Source: Candidatus Woesearchaeota archaeon
GTDB taxonomy: Archaea > Nanobdellota > Nanobdellia > Woesearchaeales > JACPJR01
Direction of reading: 5' to 3'
Length of the DNA stretch: 64,000 nucleotides
NCBI GenBank assembly: GCA_016187565.1
Contig: JACPJR010000035.1
Location: 17,698-81,697 of the forward strand
Each line of letters begins with the position of its first letter. The stretch's first letter is position 1. The notes beneath the pieces were generated by a model that had not been told where the DNA came from, did not search any database, and worked only from the letters and a program-made list of their open reading frames with translations. The position numbers were made by a program, and so were the translations under genes. Of the stretch, positions 27,363 through 35,679 are shown in pieces.

Positions 27363-27396
27363 CACAATTGTGATCACAAATAGGAATGTTTAAATA
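27363..27396 (+). promoter_or_regulatory. overlapping palindromes and TATA box of TrmB gene 3
   Basis: CACAATTGTG (27363-27372) and TTGTGATCACAA (27368-27379) are two overlapping perfect palindromes sharing TTGTG. TTTAAATA (27389-27396) follows, centred ~26 nt before the ATG at 27419. As at the other two TrmB loci, a palindrome sits just upstream of the TATA box, but its sequence is different at each locus. Confidence 0.55.
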
Positions 27397-27418
27397 GACA
27401 AGGGTATTGGATACCACT

Positions 27419-28150
27419 ATGGATACCTCAATCCTTAAAGAGATCGGATTAACCGGGGCTGAAATCACTGTTTTTTTGACATCTATAGAACTCGGTTTAT
27501 CATCTGCCGGTCCGCTTGTCGAAAAATCAGGGTTACAAAATGCAGTTGTCCACAGAACCCTTCACAGCATGATTGAAAAGGGACTGATGACCTATATTCT
27601 TGAAGGGAAACGACGATATTATCAAACAGTAAAACCCGAGGTGTTGCTCACCGTTTTAGAAGAAAAAAAAGAGCGCTTGCAGAAAATTCTTCCTGAACTC
27701 AAAACAAAATACCACTTTGCAAAGAAAAAATCTCAGGCAACAATCTATCAAGGGATTAAGGGAGTAAAGGAAATACTCTATCAAATGCTGGATACTCATG
27801 CAAAACAATACACAGCCTATGGAGGTGCACAAATTTCAGATGATATGCTCGGTACTTATTTTTGGGAATCATTCCATAAAAGACGAATGAAAAAACATAT
27901 CCATGCGAAACTCGTGTTTCATCATTCATTGCGATGGTGGGGTAAGGAACTCATGAAAAAAGGCATCAGTAAAGTGAGATACACATCTAAGGATTTTGAA
28001 GAGCTTACCGAAACAGTTATCTGCGGTGATCGTGTTGGGATCATTATTTACACAGAAAAGCCCTTTGGTTTTCTTCTTGAAGAAAAAGCTGCAGCGAATT
28101 CGTATAACAAATTCTTTGAGATTCTATGGAAAAATAGTAAAGCAGAATGA
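27419..28150 (+). CDS. TrmB-family transcriptional regulator 3
   Basis: 243 aa from ATG 27419, chosen from the TATA distance; a TTG at 27407 is upstream of the expected transcript start. Winged helix: GLTGAEITVFLTSIELGLSS, VEKSGLQNAVVHRTLHSMIE, GLMTYILEGKRRYYQTVKP; coiled coil LEEKKERLQKILPEL; effector module TIYQGIKGVKEILYQMLD ... FWESFHKRRMKKHIHAKLVF ... YNKFFEILWKN. Closest in plan to regulator 2. Divergent from the peptide and secreted-protein genes, which it probably regulates. Confidence 0.9.
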   Translation: MDTSILKEIGLTGAEITVFLTSIELGLSSAGPLVEKSGLQNAVVHRTLHSMIEKGLMTYILEGKRRYYQTVKPEVLLTVLEEKKERLQKILPELKTKYHFAKKKSQATIYQGIKGVKEILYQMLDTHAKQYTAYGGAQISDDMLGTYFWESFHKRRMKKHIHAKLVFHHSLRWWGKELMKKGISKVRYTSKDFEELTETVICGDRVGIIIYTEKPFGFLLEEKAAANSYNKFFEILWKNSKAE

Positions 28151-28197
28151 TAAACAAAAGTATGCTGCGAATATAAAGGATTTGTACCTATACCTTT

Positions 28198-29346
28198 CTA
28201 TGAGAAACAATGCTTGTGAATGTATTGTTCAAGAATATGGTAGTAAGGAGCAATGCTTTTGATCTCAAGATATTCGTTGCTTTGATGATGGTTCTTGCCA
28301 ACAGGACCAAAATTAACACCAGCTATTCCTTGAGTAGTAAAATATCTCGTATCAGAACCTCCTGAACTCCTTATCAAGCTTACTTTTGTGCCAAGGATTT
28401 TTGTTGCTATTTTTTGTAAAGAAGTGATGTGATGATCATGCTCATCATTGATCATCAAAGAGCTATCTTGAAGAACTGCAACCGTGAAGCCAATCTCTTT
28501 CATGAGTTGCATCATCTGCTTATTCGTAACGTTTTCTGTTGTCCTGATATCAAGAATCATTTCTGCTTTTTCAGGAGTTACATTAACTGGACCTTGTGCA
28601 AAAATGTTTGTTACATTGACCGAGGGTAACCATTCATTAGCTTGGTGTGCAGTTGTACCTACGCGTTTGCAAAAAGTAGAGTACTGAAAAAAGAGTTTTT
28701 CAATCGCATTTTCACCCAGCCAAGGACGGCATGCATGGCAAGATCTTCCACAGGCAGTTACTTTCACTTGAAGAATGCCTTTATGCCTTGTCTCTATCCC
28801 CAGACTGGTTGGTTCTCCAGTAATAACAAAATCTCCTGCATATCCTTTGTTTAGCAGATACTCAGTACCGTGATGACCACCAATCTCTTCGTCGGAAACA
28901 ATCATTAAACCTACCTTCGGATGTTTTTGTTGCTGTGCCATTGTTTTAAGAAGAACAACCATAATAGCGAGCGCTGCCTTCATATCAGAACTTCCTCTTC
29001 CCCAGAGTTTTCCATTGCTAACCGTAGGGAGAAATTGGGTATCATCTCCTGCAACAACATCAAGATGACCATTCAAGAGAAGTTTTTGGTGTTTTTTTCC
29101 ATCGAAACTTATAAAGAGGGACGGTTTTTTGTTTGAGTGAAATTCCTTGACAACAAGAGGAGTTGCAGCAAAATACTGTTTAAGAAAGGTAATGCAATGG
29201 GTAAACTCATCATGCTGTTCTTCAGTAGTCTGATAATGCATCAATTTCTTTGTTAATGCTACACATTCTTCAACAGGAGTTTTGTCCATATTTTTCCCTT
29301 GTCTCAGATGTTGCTCTTGAGAGTTATTCGCTGCAGAAAAAATCAT
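28198..29346 (-). CDS. M20 family metallopeptidase (ArgE/DapE type)
   Basis: 382 aa. Metal-site motifs: LLNGHLDVVAG (His, with Asp two on), GRGSSDMKAALAIMVVLL (bridging Asp), MIVSDEEIGGHHGTEYLL (catalytic Glu-Glu), FVITGEPTS (Glu-Pro-Thr) and GKNHHQSNEY near the C-terminus (His). Between residues ~175 and 290 lies the lid/dimerisation domain (GILQVKVTACGRSCHACRP). The start at 29346 overlaps the upstream stop as ATGA; an internal ATG at 29289 (MDKTPVEE) gives a more standard N-terminus. Hydrolyses an acyl-amino acid or small peptide; substrate not assignable. Confidence 0.92.
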   Translation of the reverse strand: MIFSAANNSQEQHLRQGKNMDKTPVEECVALTKKLMHYQTTEEQHDEFTHCITFLKQYFAATPLVVKEFHSNKKPSLFISFDGKKHQKLLLNGHLDVVAGDDTQFLPTVSNGKLWGRGSSDMKAALAIMVVLLKTMAQQQKHPKVGLMIVSDEEIGGHHGTEYLLNKGYAGDFVITGEPTSLGIETRHKGILQVKVTACGRSCHACRPWLGENAIEKLFFQYSTFCKRVGTTAHQANEWLPSVNVTNIFAQGPVNVTPEKAEMILDIRTTENVTNKQMMQLMKEIGFTVAVLQDSSLMINDEHDHHITSLQKIATKILGTKVSLIRSSGGSDTRYFTTQGIAGVNFGPVGKNHHQSNEYLEIKSIAPYYHILEQYIHKHCFS

Positions 29347-30005
29347 GCCAATCGCTGAGTAAATGGTTTTGTGCTCATGAGCTGTCGTCCAAGCTTGATA
29401 AACTGTTTTCCAAGCTCATTTGCGTGGATTTGGTACGATTGATGGCAATGACGCAAGGAATGGAGGTGTTTTTGGTACGTACCCTCTCCAACGTGAAGCT
29501 TTGTTTCAAGAGGGGCAATACTATGGAAATGGTTCTCCAATTTCCAACATCCCTGCTCAAGTGATCCAAGGCTTTTCTTCATTGTTTCAAGTTGTTCCAT
29601 GACATCAACCAACCTGAGATCTTTTTGCTGGGTAAACCGTCTTGTTAGTCGAGAACAGGTTGCATAATCCTGCTGAAAACTGGCAATCTTTAAGCGAACA
29701 AGAGAATCAGTCAGAATATCAAGACGCTCATGAATATTATGAGTCTGGTAGAGAGCATTGTATGCCTCGCTAAACTGTTTGATATCCTCCTTTACCCCTT
29801 TTCCTTTATGTTCTCGTAAGGGGTGAGCAAAATTTTCCTTAAGAGTAGTATAGACCGGAACAAACCAAGAGGTACGAAGCTGGATCAATGAGGGTTTCAT
29901 ACTCTTCAGTACAAGAAGATTCTCCTGCAATGCCCGTAATCCCATTTCGTTCAATAGTGACTTATCCTGAAATTTATCCTCTTTTTTCATCGCATCACCC
30001 ATCAT
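29343..30005 (-). CDS. hypothetical helical protein, coupled to M20 peptidase
   Basis: About 220 aa, entirely alpha-helical by composition, with long charged helices (EQLETMKKSLGSLEQGCWK; ERLDILTDSLVRLKIASF). The start is put at 30005 because a TATA box (TTTATATA, 30038-30045) lies downstream of the frame's first ATG at 30062. No motif I recognise. Ends in an ATGA overlap with the M20 peptidase gene, so the two are probably co-translated. Function unknown. Confidence 0.7.
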   Translation of the reverse strand: MMGDAMKKEDKFQDKSLLNEMGLRALQENLLVLKSMKPSLIQLRTSWFVPVYTTLKENFAHPLREHKGKGVKEDIKQFSEAYNALYQTHNIHERLDILTDSLVRLKIASFQQDYATCSRLTRRFTQQKDLRLVDVMEQLETMKKSLGSLEQGCWKLENHFHSIAPLETKLHVGEGTYQKHLHSLRHCHQSYQIHANELGKQFIKLGRQLMSTKPFTQRLA

Positions 30006-30114
30006 GGGCAAAATAGGTAACTCTGAGCGTAAAGTGTTTATATAGTTTTCGCTAAGAAACATTTATTAAGATGCATTCTTTAAATTTGTCTACAAAGAGA
30101 AAAAGGATGAACTC

Positions 30115-30441
30115 ATGCGTATTGTTTATATTACCTGTAAAAACAAGAATGAAGCAAAGCACATTGTTACTCAGCTTCTCGAGCAACGATTAATCGCTTG
30201 TGCTACTATGATCCGTGCAAAAAGCATGTACTGGTGGCAGCAGAAGAAAGAAACAACAAGTGAAGTCATTATCTTTGCTAAAACCACTGAAAAAAGAGTT
30301 TCAGCAGTGATGAGAGAAGTTAAGAAGATCCACAGTTATAAGATCCCCTGCATCATCAGTTGGAAGCCAACTCTGGTAGATAAATCCTATCTGCAGTGGG
30401 TAGGTAAAGAAACAACAACAAAACCAGATAAAAGAACATAA
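30115..30441 (+). CDS. cutA: CutA1 divalent-ion tolerance protein
   Basis: 108 aa, the usual CutA1 length. Ferredoxin-like trimer family with characteristic segments: IVYITCKNKNEAKHIVTQLL, EQRLIACATM, SMYWWQQKKETTSEVIIFAK, and KKIHSYKIPCIISW near the C-terminus (usual HPYxxPxI region, here HSYKIPCI). AAGGATGA precedes the ATG. Widely conserved; associated with copper tolerance in bacteria but of uncertain role in archaea. Single gene between two divergent/convergent units. Confidence 0.95.
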   Translation: MRIVYITCKNKNEAKHIVTQLLEQRLIACATMIRAKSMYWWQQKKETTSEVIIFAKTTEKRVSAVMREVKKIHSYKIPCIISWKPTLVDKSYLQWVGKETTTKPDKRT

Positions 30442-30469
30442 GAAAGATCAAATAGCAAATGGTATTGAA

Positions 30470-31168
30470 TTATTGTCCAAACCTCCGTTGACGTTTGCTG
30501 TATTCTGCCAAACAATCCATAAGATGTTCTTTGGTGAATTCTGGCCACATAATATCAAGAAAGATATATTCAGCATAGGCTCCCTGAAAACTCAGGAAGT
30601 TTGAGATACGATGTTCACCGCTGGTTCTAATGATAAGCTCTGGTTCATCAGGCAGATAAAGATACTGGCGAAAGGTTTCTTTATCAATGGACTCTGGTTC
30701 AAGAACTCCTTGTTTCACCTGTTCTGCAATTCGCTTTGTGGCATCTATGATCTCTTCTTGGCCGCCATAGGCCATGGCAAAATTAACACAATACTGGTCG
30801 TAGTATTTTGTCCGTTCCATAATCGCAAAAAGCTTTTGCTGAAGATCTTCAGGAAACAGAGATAATCTACCAATAACACGAATCCGTGCTTGGTATTCAT
30901 CAATTCTTGTATCCTTCATCAGTTTATCAAAACTTTCTTTAAAGATCTTCATGAGATACAGAAACTCCTCACGAGGGCGGTTAAAGTTTTGAACAGAAAA
31001 ACAATAAAGCGTCAATTCACGGATACCAAGCTCTTTACACCACATAAACAGTTCTTCGACCTTCTTTGCGCCCCATTCATGACCTTTCCATGGTTCGAGC
31101 AGCAATCGCTTTGCAAATCTTCTATTACCATCTAGGATAATACCTACGTGGTGGGGAATAGATGTCAT
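30470..31168 (-). CDS. uppS: cis-prenyltransferase (undecaprenyl diphosphate synthase family)
   Basis: 232 aa. Family signatures: HHVGIILDGNRRFAKRL (first Asp binds Mg-diphosphate), GHEWGAKKVEEL, LTLYCFSVQNFNRP, FAMAYGGQEEIIDA, and ELIIRTSGEHRISNFLSFQG with EYIFLDIMWPEF. Makes long cis-polyprenyl diphosphate, the lipid carrier for protein or surface glycosylation in archaea. Last gene of a same-strand block with a phasin-like gene, ubiB/aarF and pyrH. Confidence 0.95.
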   Translation of the reverse strand: MTSIPHHVGIILDGNRRFAKRLLLEPWKGHEWGAKKVEELFMWCKELGIRELTLYCFSVQNFNRPREEFLYLMKIFKESFDKLMKDTRIDEYQARIRVIGRLSLFPEDLQQKLFAIMERTKYYDQYCVNFAMAYGGQEEIIDATKRIAEQVKQGVLEPESIDKETFRQYLYLPDEPELIIRTSGEHRISNFLSFQGAYAEYIFLDIMWPEFTKEHLMDCLAEYSKRQRRFGQ

Positions 31169-31232
31169 AAGGATGGAAGGCTCAAAAGGCTATAAAAATC
31201 TTTGCTCAAGAAAGATGAGACAAGATTATTAC

Positions 31233-31643
31233 TCACTTTTTCTTTGGGGATTTCCTTGCTTTGCGTTTTATGTTTTTGTTTTTTCGTTGATTTCCCCGAG
31301 CATAGCGTGAGAATGTTGCAGATCTTTTTTGCAGATCTTTGGCTACTTTCTCCAGTGTCTTCAGAGCTTCAGCTCTTCCCTCCTGAACCACTTCTTTTTC
31401 TGTCTGACGAAATCTCGTGACAAGAGCACGCACCTTTCTCTTTGTCTCAGCATCAATCTTCTTTGCAAGCCTAACCTGTTCACGCTTTGCCTTTGTTACC
31501 ATTGTTTTCAGCAAAACTTTTCCCTCTTTACTCGTGATATGGTTGTCCTTCACCAATGTTTTGATTCGCTTCTGTGCAGCCTCTCGGGTTAAATCAGCTA
31601 ATCCAACACCAAGAAGAAGTCCCTTTTTCAATTGACGTAACAT
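31233..31643 (-). CDS. phasin-like coiled-coil protein with basic tail
   Basis: 136 aa. Begins LRQLKKGLLLGVGLADLTRE like small phasin-family/polyhydroxyalkanoate-associated proteins found beside aarF/ubiB kinase genes, continues as a charged coiled coil (KAKREQVRLAKKIDAETKRK; AEALKTLEKVAKDL) and ends in a Lys/Arg-rich tail (KNIKRKARKSPKKK). AGAGGTGAT precedes the ATG. No membrane segment. The neighbouring UbiB-type kinase suggests the two act together, as in bacterial pairs; function unproven. Confidence 0.75.
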   Translation of the reverse strand: MLRQLKKGLLLGVGLADLTREAAQKRIKTLVKDNHITSKEGKVLLKTMVTKAKREQVRLAKKIDAETKRKVRALVTRFRQTEKEVVQEGRAEALKTLEKVAKDLQKRSATFSRYARGNQRKNKNIKRKARKSPKKK

Positions 31644-31726
31644 ATAATCACCTCTGTAAATAGTTCTAGGATCACTGCATTATTAAATATTTCGGTTTAG
31701 AAAGCTTCATCGAAGAAAAAGAGTAA

Positions 31727-33439
31727 TTAGAAGGTAAATCTCTTTTCACGAACAATAGAAATACAAAGCAGAAGAAAAAAGAGAAGAGCAACAGTAAAAA
31801 AGATGACTGAAAGAAAAGGAAATCCAAACAACTGTTGCTGATCAAAAGGGTAGAGATATGCACCTGCAATAATAAACGCTGCACTTAAAACAACCAGAGC
31901 GATTCTATTACTCGATTTGTCAAGTTCAATGGTTAAGATTTTAATATCCGTATCCATCTGCTTGAGATCCTTGTCAGTTTCTCGTATTTTGCTGATGAAT
32001 TCTGATGCTTGTCGAGGAACGCTTGCAACAAAATACCTAATCTCTTGAGCTGCTTTCTTGAGTTTCGCCCATTTTTCCCGAGGATCATATTGTTTTTTGA
32101 CCAATTGGTTGAGATACGGTTTACCCACAGCAACCAGATTAAAGTGTGGGTTTAATTCCATACCCAAACCTTGAAGGGTAATGATTGCCTTACAAAGCAA
32201 GATAAGATTGATGGGCAATACAATTGCATGCCGCTTTGCAATGCCGACAACTTTCGTAAGTACTTGTGCAAGATCGATCTGATGGAGCTCTGCACCATAG
32301 TAGCTGCCAAACTCATGTTTAAGATCTTCAATAAAACGTTGACGATCAACATCAGGAGGAACAGCACCTAATCCCAACAATGCGTCTGCCATTCCCTCAA
32401 CATTTTTTTCCATCATTGCGATAAATAATTGAGACAAGGTTTCTTTGGTAGGAGAGTCCAGCATACCTACAATGCCATAATCAAGAAGCCCTATACGTCT
32501 CTTCCTGAGCACAAAGATATTTCCTGGATGAGGATCAGCATGGAAAAATCCCTCTTCAAAGATCTGTCGAAAGATCATATCAGCAATAACCACTGAAATC
32601 TCTTTCTTCTGTTCAGGTGAAAGATCTGCATGCGTAATATTTTTTCCGTCGAGATACTCAAGCACTAAAACCCTTGTAGTGGTAAGATTGAGGTAAGGCT
32701 TGGGAATGGTAATTTTCCGGTCGCCCTGAAAAAAGGCATAAAACTTTTCTGCATTCTTTGCTTCATGGTTATAATCCAGTTCGTTCTTCGTATATGCCTC
32801 AAATTCCTGAATGATCTTTGTTGGTTGGATAAAATCCTGAGGAAATTTTTTTTCAAACAACGATGCCAACCGATAGAGAATATCAATATCAGTCTGCATA
32901 ATTTCTTGGATATGTGGACGTTGTACCTTGACCACAACTTTTGTTCCATCCCGTAATGTTGCTCGATGAACTTGTCCAATAGAGGCTGCAGCAAGAGGTT
33001 TGTCATCGAATGAAGAAAAAAGTAGGTGGATGGGCTTGCCCAATTCTTGCTCAATAATTTTCTTTGCTTCTGAAGACGGAAAGGGTTTTACCTGATCCTG
33101 TAGTTTACTGAACTCGTCGCAATATTCCTTTGGAATGAGATCTGGTCGTAGACTTAACAGTTGACCAAGTTTGATAAACGTTCCACCAAGTTCCTCAAAG
33201 ATAGTTCGTAGGACAACCGGACGTGTTTTCTGCAGCTTAAATTTTACCGGTGACAAACGTTCTTTTAACGGCAGATATCGTTTCAGATTTGCCTCCTCAA
33301 TGAAATAACCAAGTCCATGCTTAGCAAAGACTGTCAGAATCTTTTCAAACCGCTGCATATCCCTTATTTCACGCATAAAATGCATTACTTGCATAAACGC
33401 ACCCAAAACAGCGAGATATTTAAATGTTTGGAAAGACAA
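31727..33439 (-). CDS. ABC1/UbiB/AarF-type atypical kinase
   Basis: 570 aa. Family features in order: N-terminal extension with FIKLGQLLSLRPDLIP (the KxGQ-containing helix, ~88-103), LAAASIGQVHRATLRDG (the Ala-rich loop replacing the glycine loop), KVVVKVQRP (catalytic Lys), LDYNHEAKNAEKF (Glu), LVLEYLDGKNI (hinge), FHADPHPGNIFVLR and IGLLDYGIVGML (catalytic loop and DFG-like motif). The C-terminus has two membrane spans (ALVVLSAAFIIAGAYLYPF; FLSVIFFTVALLFFLLL). In bacteria and mitochondria the family supports quinone/isoprenoid metabolism. Here it lies between pyrH and the phasin-like/uppS genes. Confidence 0.93.
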   Translation of the reverse strand: MSFQTFKYLAVLGAFMQVMHFMREIRDMQRFEKILTVFAKHGLGYFIEEANLKRYLPLKERLSPVKFKLQKTRPVVLRTIFEELGGTFIKLGQLLSLRPDLIPKEYCDEFSKLQDQVKPFPSSEAKKIIEQELGKPIHLLFSSFDDKPLAAASIGQVHRATLRDGTKVVVKVQRPHIQEIMQTDIDILYRLASLFEKKFPQDFIQPTKIIQEFEAYTKNELDYNHEAKNAEKFYAFFQGDRKITIPKPYLNLTTTRVLVLEYLDGKNITHADLSPEQKKEISVVIADMIFRQIFEEGFFHADPHPGNIFVLRKRRIGLLDYGIVGMLDSPTKETLSQLFIAMMEKNVEGMADALLGLGAVPPDVDRQRFIEDLKHEFGSYYGAELHQIDLAQVLTKVVGIAKRHAIVLPINLILLCKAIITLQGLGMELNPHFNLVAVGKPYLNQLVKKQYDPREKWAKLKKAAQEIRYFVASVPRQASEFISKIRETDKDLKQMDTDIKILTIELDKSSNRIALVVLSAAFIIAGAYLYPFDQQQLFGFPFLSVIFFTVALLFFLLLCISIVREKRFTF

Positions 33440-33442
33440 AAT

Positions 33443-34129
33443 TTACTTCGAAATAATCGTGCCCTTGAAGGGTTTGCCATAGAGTGCGTTTTTCAAGTTT
33501 GCTAAATCTTGACCACCACAGATGTAAACGGTTAATCCTAATGCTTGTGCTTTCTTGCTGGCAACAGGATCAAAGGGCATGTTTAAGCCTGGAGACCAAC
33601 GCTGGCCAACTAACGTTGTAAAGGTTGACCAACTCATTTGTTTTAAGGGTTTTGCATGGTGATATATTTTGGGATCTTTATCATAAACATAGGCTACATT
33701 TGTTGCATTGATAATCGTTTTTGCTTTAACATTTGCGGCAAGGAGAACAGCATCATAATCAGTAGAGCATCCGGGCTTCCATCCCGAGGCAATGAAGAGT
33801 TTTTCCTTTCCTTTGAGAGGTTGTGTTGGATTGTGGATAACCTCTTTTGCAGCAATACTTGAGAAAAGAACACGCAAGAGTTCTGCGTTAAGGCGCGTTG
33901 CCATAATCCCAATCCAGTCTAACTCTTCCTCAGAAATAAAGGTAACCTGGGTAGCTGCATGATGATAATGACGAGCAAGAGAACCCCCACCAACCACAAT
34001 GACCAGACGATGTTCTGGATAGTCTTTTCCATAGCGTATAATCATCCCGGTAAAGTCTTTCAAAAAAGAAACATTTACTTGATCTTGGATAACCATAGAT
34101 CCACCCAACGAAAGAATGACGGTTTGCAT
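33443..34129 (-). CDS. pyrH: UMP kinase, archaeal type
   Basis: 228 aa from ATG 34129, which overlaps the upstream stop as TAATG; the frame extends further upstream but into the neighbour. Amino acid kinase fold: TVILSLGGSMV, HRLVIVVGGGSLARHYHHAA, LDWIGIMATRLNAELL, and SGWKPGCSTDYDAVLLAA (UMP-binding and acidic loop), then NATNVAYVYDKDPK and the C-terminal GLTVYICGGQDLANL. Phosphorylates UMP to UDP. Followed 4 nt later by the ubiB-type gene. Confidence 0.95.
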   Translation of the reverse strand: MQTVILSLGGSMVIQDQVNVSFLKDFTGMIIRYGKDYPEHRLVIVVGGGSLARHYHHAATQVTFISEEELDWIGIMATRLNAELLRVLFSSIAAKEVIHNPTQPLKGKEKLFIASGWKPGCSTDYDAVLLAANVKAKTIINATNVAYVYDKDPKIYHHAKPLKQMSWSTFTTLVGQRWSPGLNMPFDPVASKKAQALGLTVYICGGQDLANLKNALYGKPFKGTIISK

Positions 34130-34485
34130 TACCCTTGCACCCCAATAAGAATAACGCCGATGATGATGCTGATGATGCCTAACCAACGGTAGATATTCAG
34201 CCGTTCTTTAAGATAAATCAGAGAAAGTATCACAATCCAGATATACGTTAAGGATGTTACTGGATAGAGGACAGAAAGCGGTCCCCCCTTTAATCCGAGG
34301 ATGAAAAATGCTGTTGCGATACCAAAGAAAAAGAATCCAAGAATCAGTTTGGTGTTCTGCATAAGAACCTTTAGCTTCAATTGCACGTTCTGTGCGCCTA
34401 ATTTGAGATAGAGAGAGCCAATAGCACCAAATATCGTTGATACAACAATCAATCCAAATCCCCACCAGGTTGTTTCCATTGTCAT
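34129..34485 (-). CDS. SMR/EamA-like small membrane protein A
   Basis: 118 aa, four membrane helices: GFGLIVVSTIFGAIGSLYLK, LILGFFFFGIATAFFILGL, LSVLYPVTSLTYIWIVILSL, YRWLGIISIIIGVILIGV. The pattern of a Gly-Gly-x-L-S-V-L-Y-P turn before helix 3 is typical of the small-multidrug-resistance/EamA half-transporter class. A second protein of the same type is encoded just upstream (34555-34929), so they may form an antiparallel heterodimer. Substrate unknown; some pairs of this type carry lipid-linked sugars. Confidence 0.8.
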   Translation of the reverse strand: MTMETTWWGFGLIVVSTIFGAIGSLYLKLGAQNVQLKLKVLMQNTKLILGFFFFGIATAFFILGLKGGPLSVLYPVTSLTYIWIVILSLIYLKERLNIYRWLGIISIIIGVILIGVQG

Positions 34486-34554
34486 TCCTTTTTTATGTTA
34501 TTTTGTGCTCTCTTGTTTTATTTTTTTTATTTTTTTGTTTTTCTTTGTTTTCCC

Positions 34555-34929
34555 TTAAACTTGTTGGCTTCCGTAACTGATAAGGAAAACGCCAACAATG
34601 ATCAATCCAATACCAAACCATTTGGTTGTGCTCATGGAATCCTGAAAGAATCGCATGGATAAAAAACTTACCCAGACAAAACTGAGTGATACCAGTGGAT
34701 ATAACACCGAAAGCTCTCCGCCTTTAAGGGCAATAACTAACAGGACTGCTGCACTGAAGTAAGCAAGCAACCCAAAGATAAGATAACCATTCAGAAGAAT
34801 TTGAACAACATCGCTCGTTAAGGTTACTGCAGCATATTTATACAGGATTTGGCCAGTTGAGGTAAGAATCGTTGAGAACAACATCAGACCAATTGCCCAG
34901 AGCTTGGTCTTTGCTTGTGTTTGTGCCAC
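34555..34929 (-). CDS. SMR/EamA-like small membrane protein B
   Basis: 124 aa, four membrane helices (LWAIGLMLFSTILTSTGQIL; GLLAYFSAAVLLVIALK; LSVLYPLVSLSFVWVSFLS; WFGIGLIIVGVFLISYG). It shares the GGxLSVLYP segment with protein A but has a Lys/Gln-rich N-terminus instead of Trp-rich. Starts 14 nt after the preceding gene's end, in the same direction. The two paralogs next to an uppS-containing block raise a role in polyprenyl-linked glycan flipping (inference). Confidence 0.8.
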   Translation of the reverse strand: MAQTQAKTKLWAIGLMLFSTILTSTGQILYKYAAVTLTSDVVQILLNGYLIFGLLAYFSAAVLLVIALKGGELSVLYPLVSLSFVWVSFLSMRFFQDSMSTTKWFGIGLIIVGVFLISYGSQQV

Positions 34930-34943
34930 TCCATTAACCTCAC

Positions 34944-35597
34944 TTACTTTAACCTCTTAATTAATCGCTTGATATCTGCATCAAGCATACTACCCGTTCG
35001 ATAATGAACTAGTTTTTTGCGCACAAACTTTAAGACCTGATCATACCGTGTACTCAACCCTCCTTGGATTAAGATCTGTCCGGTTGTTACTCGCTCACAG
35101 AGGGTTAAAATCTCCTCTTTTGTTGCCTTTCTGTCTTTTCCTGCCAGAAATTTTTGAAACAGCAAGGTGACCTTACGCTTAAATTCTAGATTCGTTATGT
35201 CCTTAAGACAGAGAATGTGAAGAGGGATGTTCTCAATCTGTTCACGACACGTACATCGTAATGTCCCTGTATAATCCTTATCGATCTTTTTATAGTTTAC
35301 ACGTAAAAGTATCTCTTTAGTCTGCCCCTTCTGAAGAATTACTTTAGGAGGAACCTTGACGACCTCATGCTTAGCAAAGGAGAGGGAAATTGAACGAGGA
35401 ACAAGATTTTCGAGTCGTAAGGTATATCTCCCAATAGCATTGGCAAATGCCTTGACTTCAAGCGAATTTCGTGCAACAAGCCCTTTATCCTTCTCTTCCA
35501 AGAGAATAACATATCTAAAGTACTTCTTAGCTCCAGAAGAGCGTCCTACTGCACGTTTTTTTAACGATTGGCGCTTTCTTGCCGCTTTGGTGGGCAT
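34944..35597 (-). CDS. hypothetical protein with beta-sandwich-like middle
   Basis: 217 aa. A basic N-terminus (KAARKRQSLKKRAVGRSSG) is followed by ~100 residues with alternating strands resembling an Ig-like or intracellular domain (GRYTLRLENLVPRSISLSF; KEILLRVNYKKIDKDYTG) and a helical C-terminus (VTLLFQKFLAGKDRKATK; KFVRKKLVHYRTGSML). TATA-like CATATAAA about 26 nt upstream supports a leaderless start. No signal peptide. Between secD and the SMR pair on one strand. Function unknown. Confidence 0.75.
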   Translation of the reverse strand: MPTKAARKRQSLKKRAVGRSSGAKKYFRYVILLEEKDKGLVARNSLEVKAFANAIGRYTLRLENLVPRSISLSFAKHEVVKVPPKVILQKGQTKEILLRVNYKKIDKDYTGTLRCTCREQIENIPLHILCLKDITNLEFKRKVTLLFQKFLAGKDRKATKEEILTLCERVTTGQILIQGGLSTRYDQVLKFVRKKLVHYRTGSMLDADIKRLIKRLK

Positions 35598-35679
35598 ATC
35601 CGTCCTCTGGGAAGAAATAGTTTATATGCTTTGCGCTTTTGAGAGCTTTCACAAGCATTTGCATAAAAGGAGTTTGTTT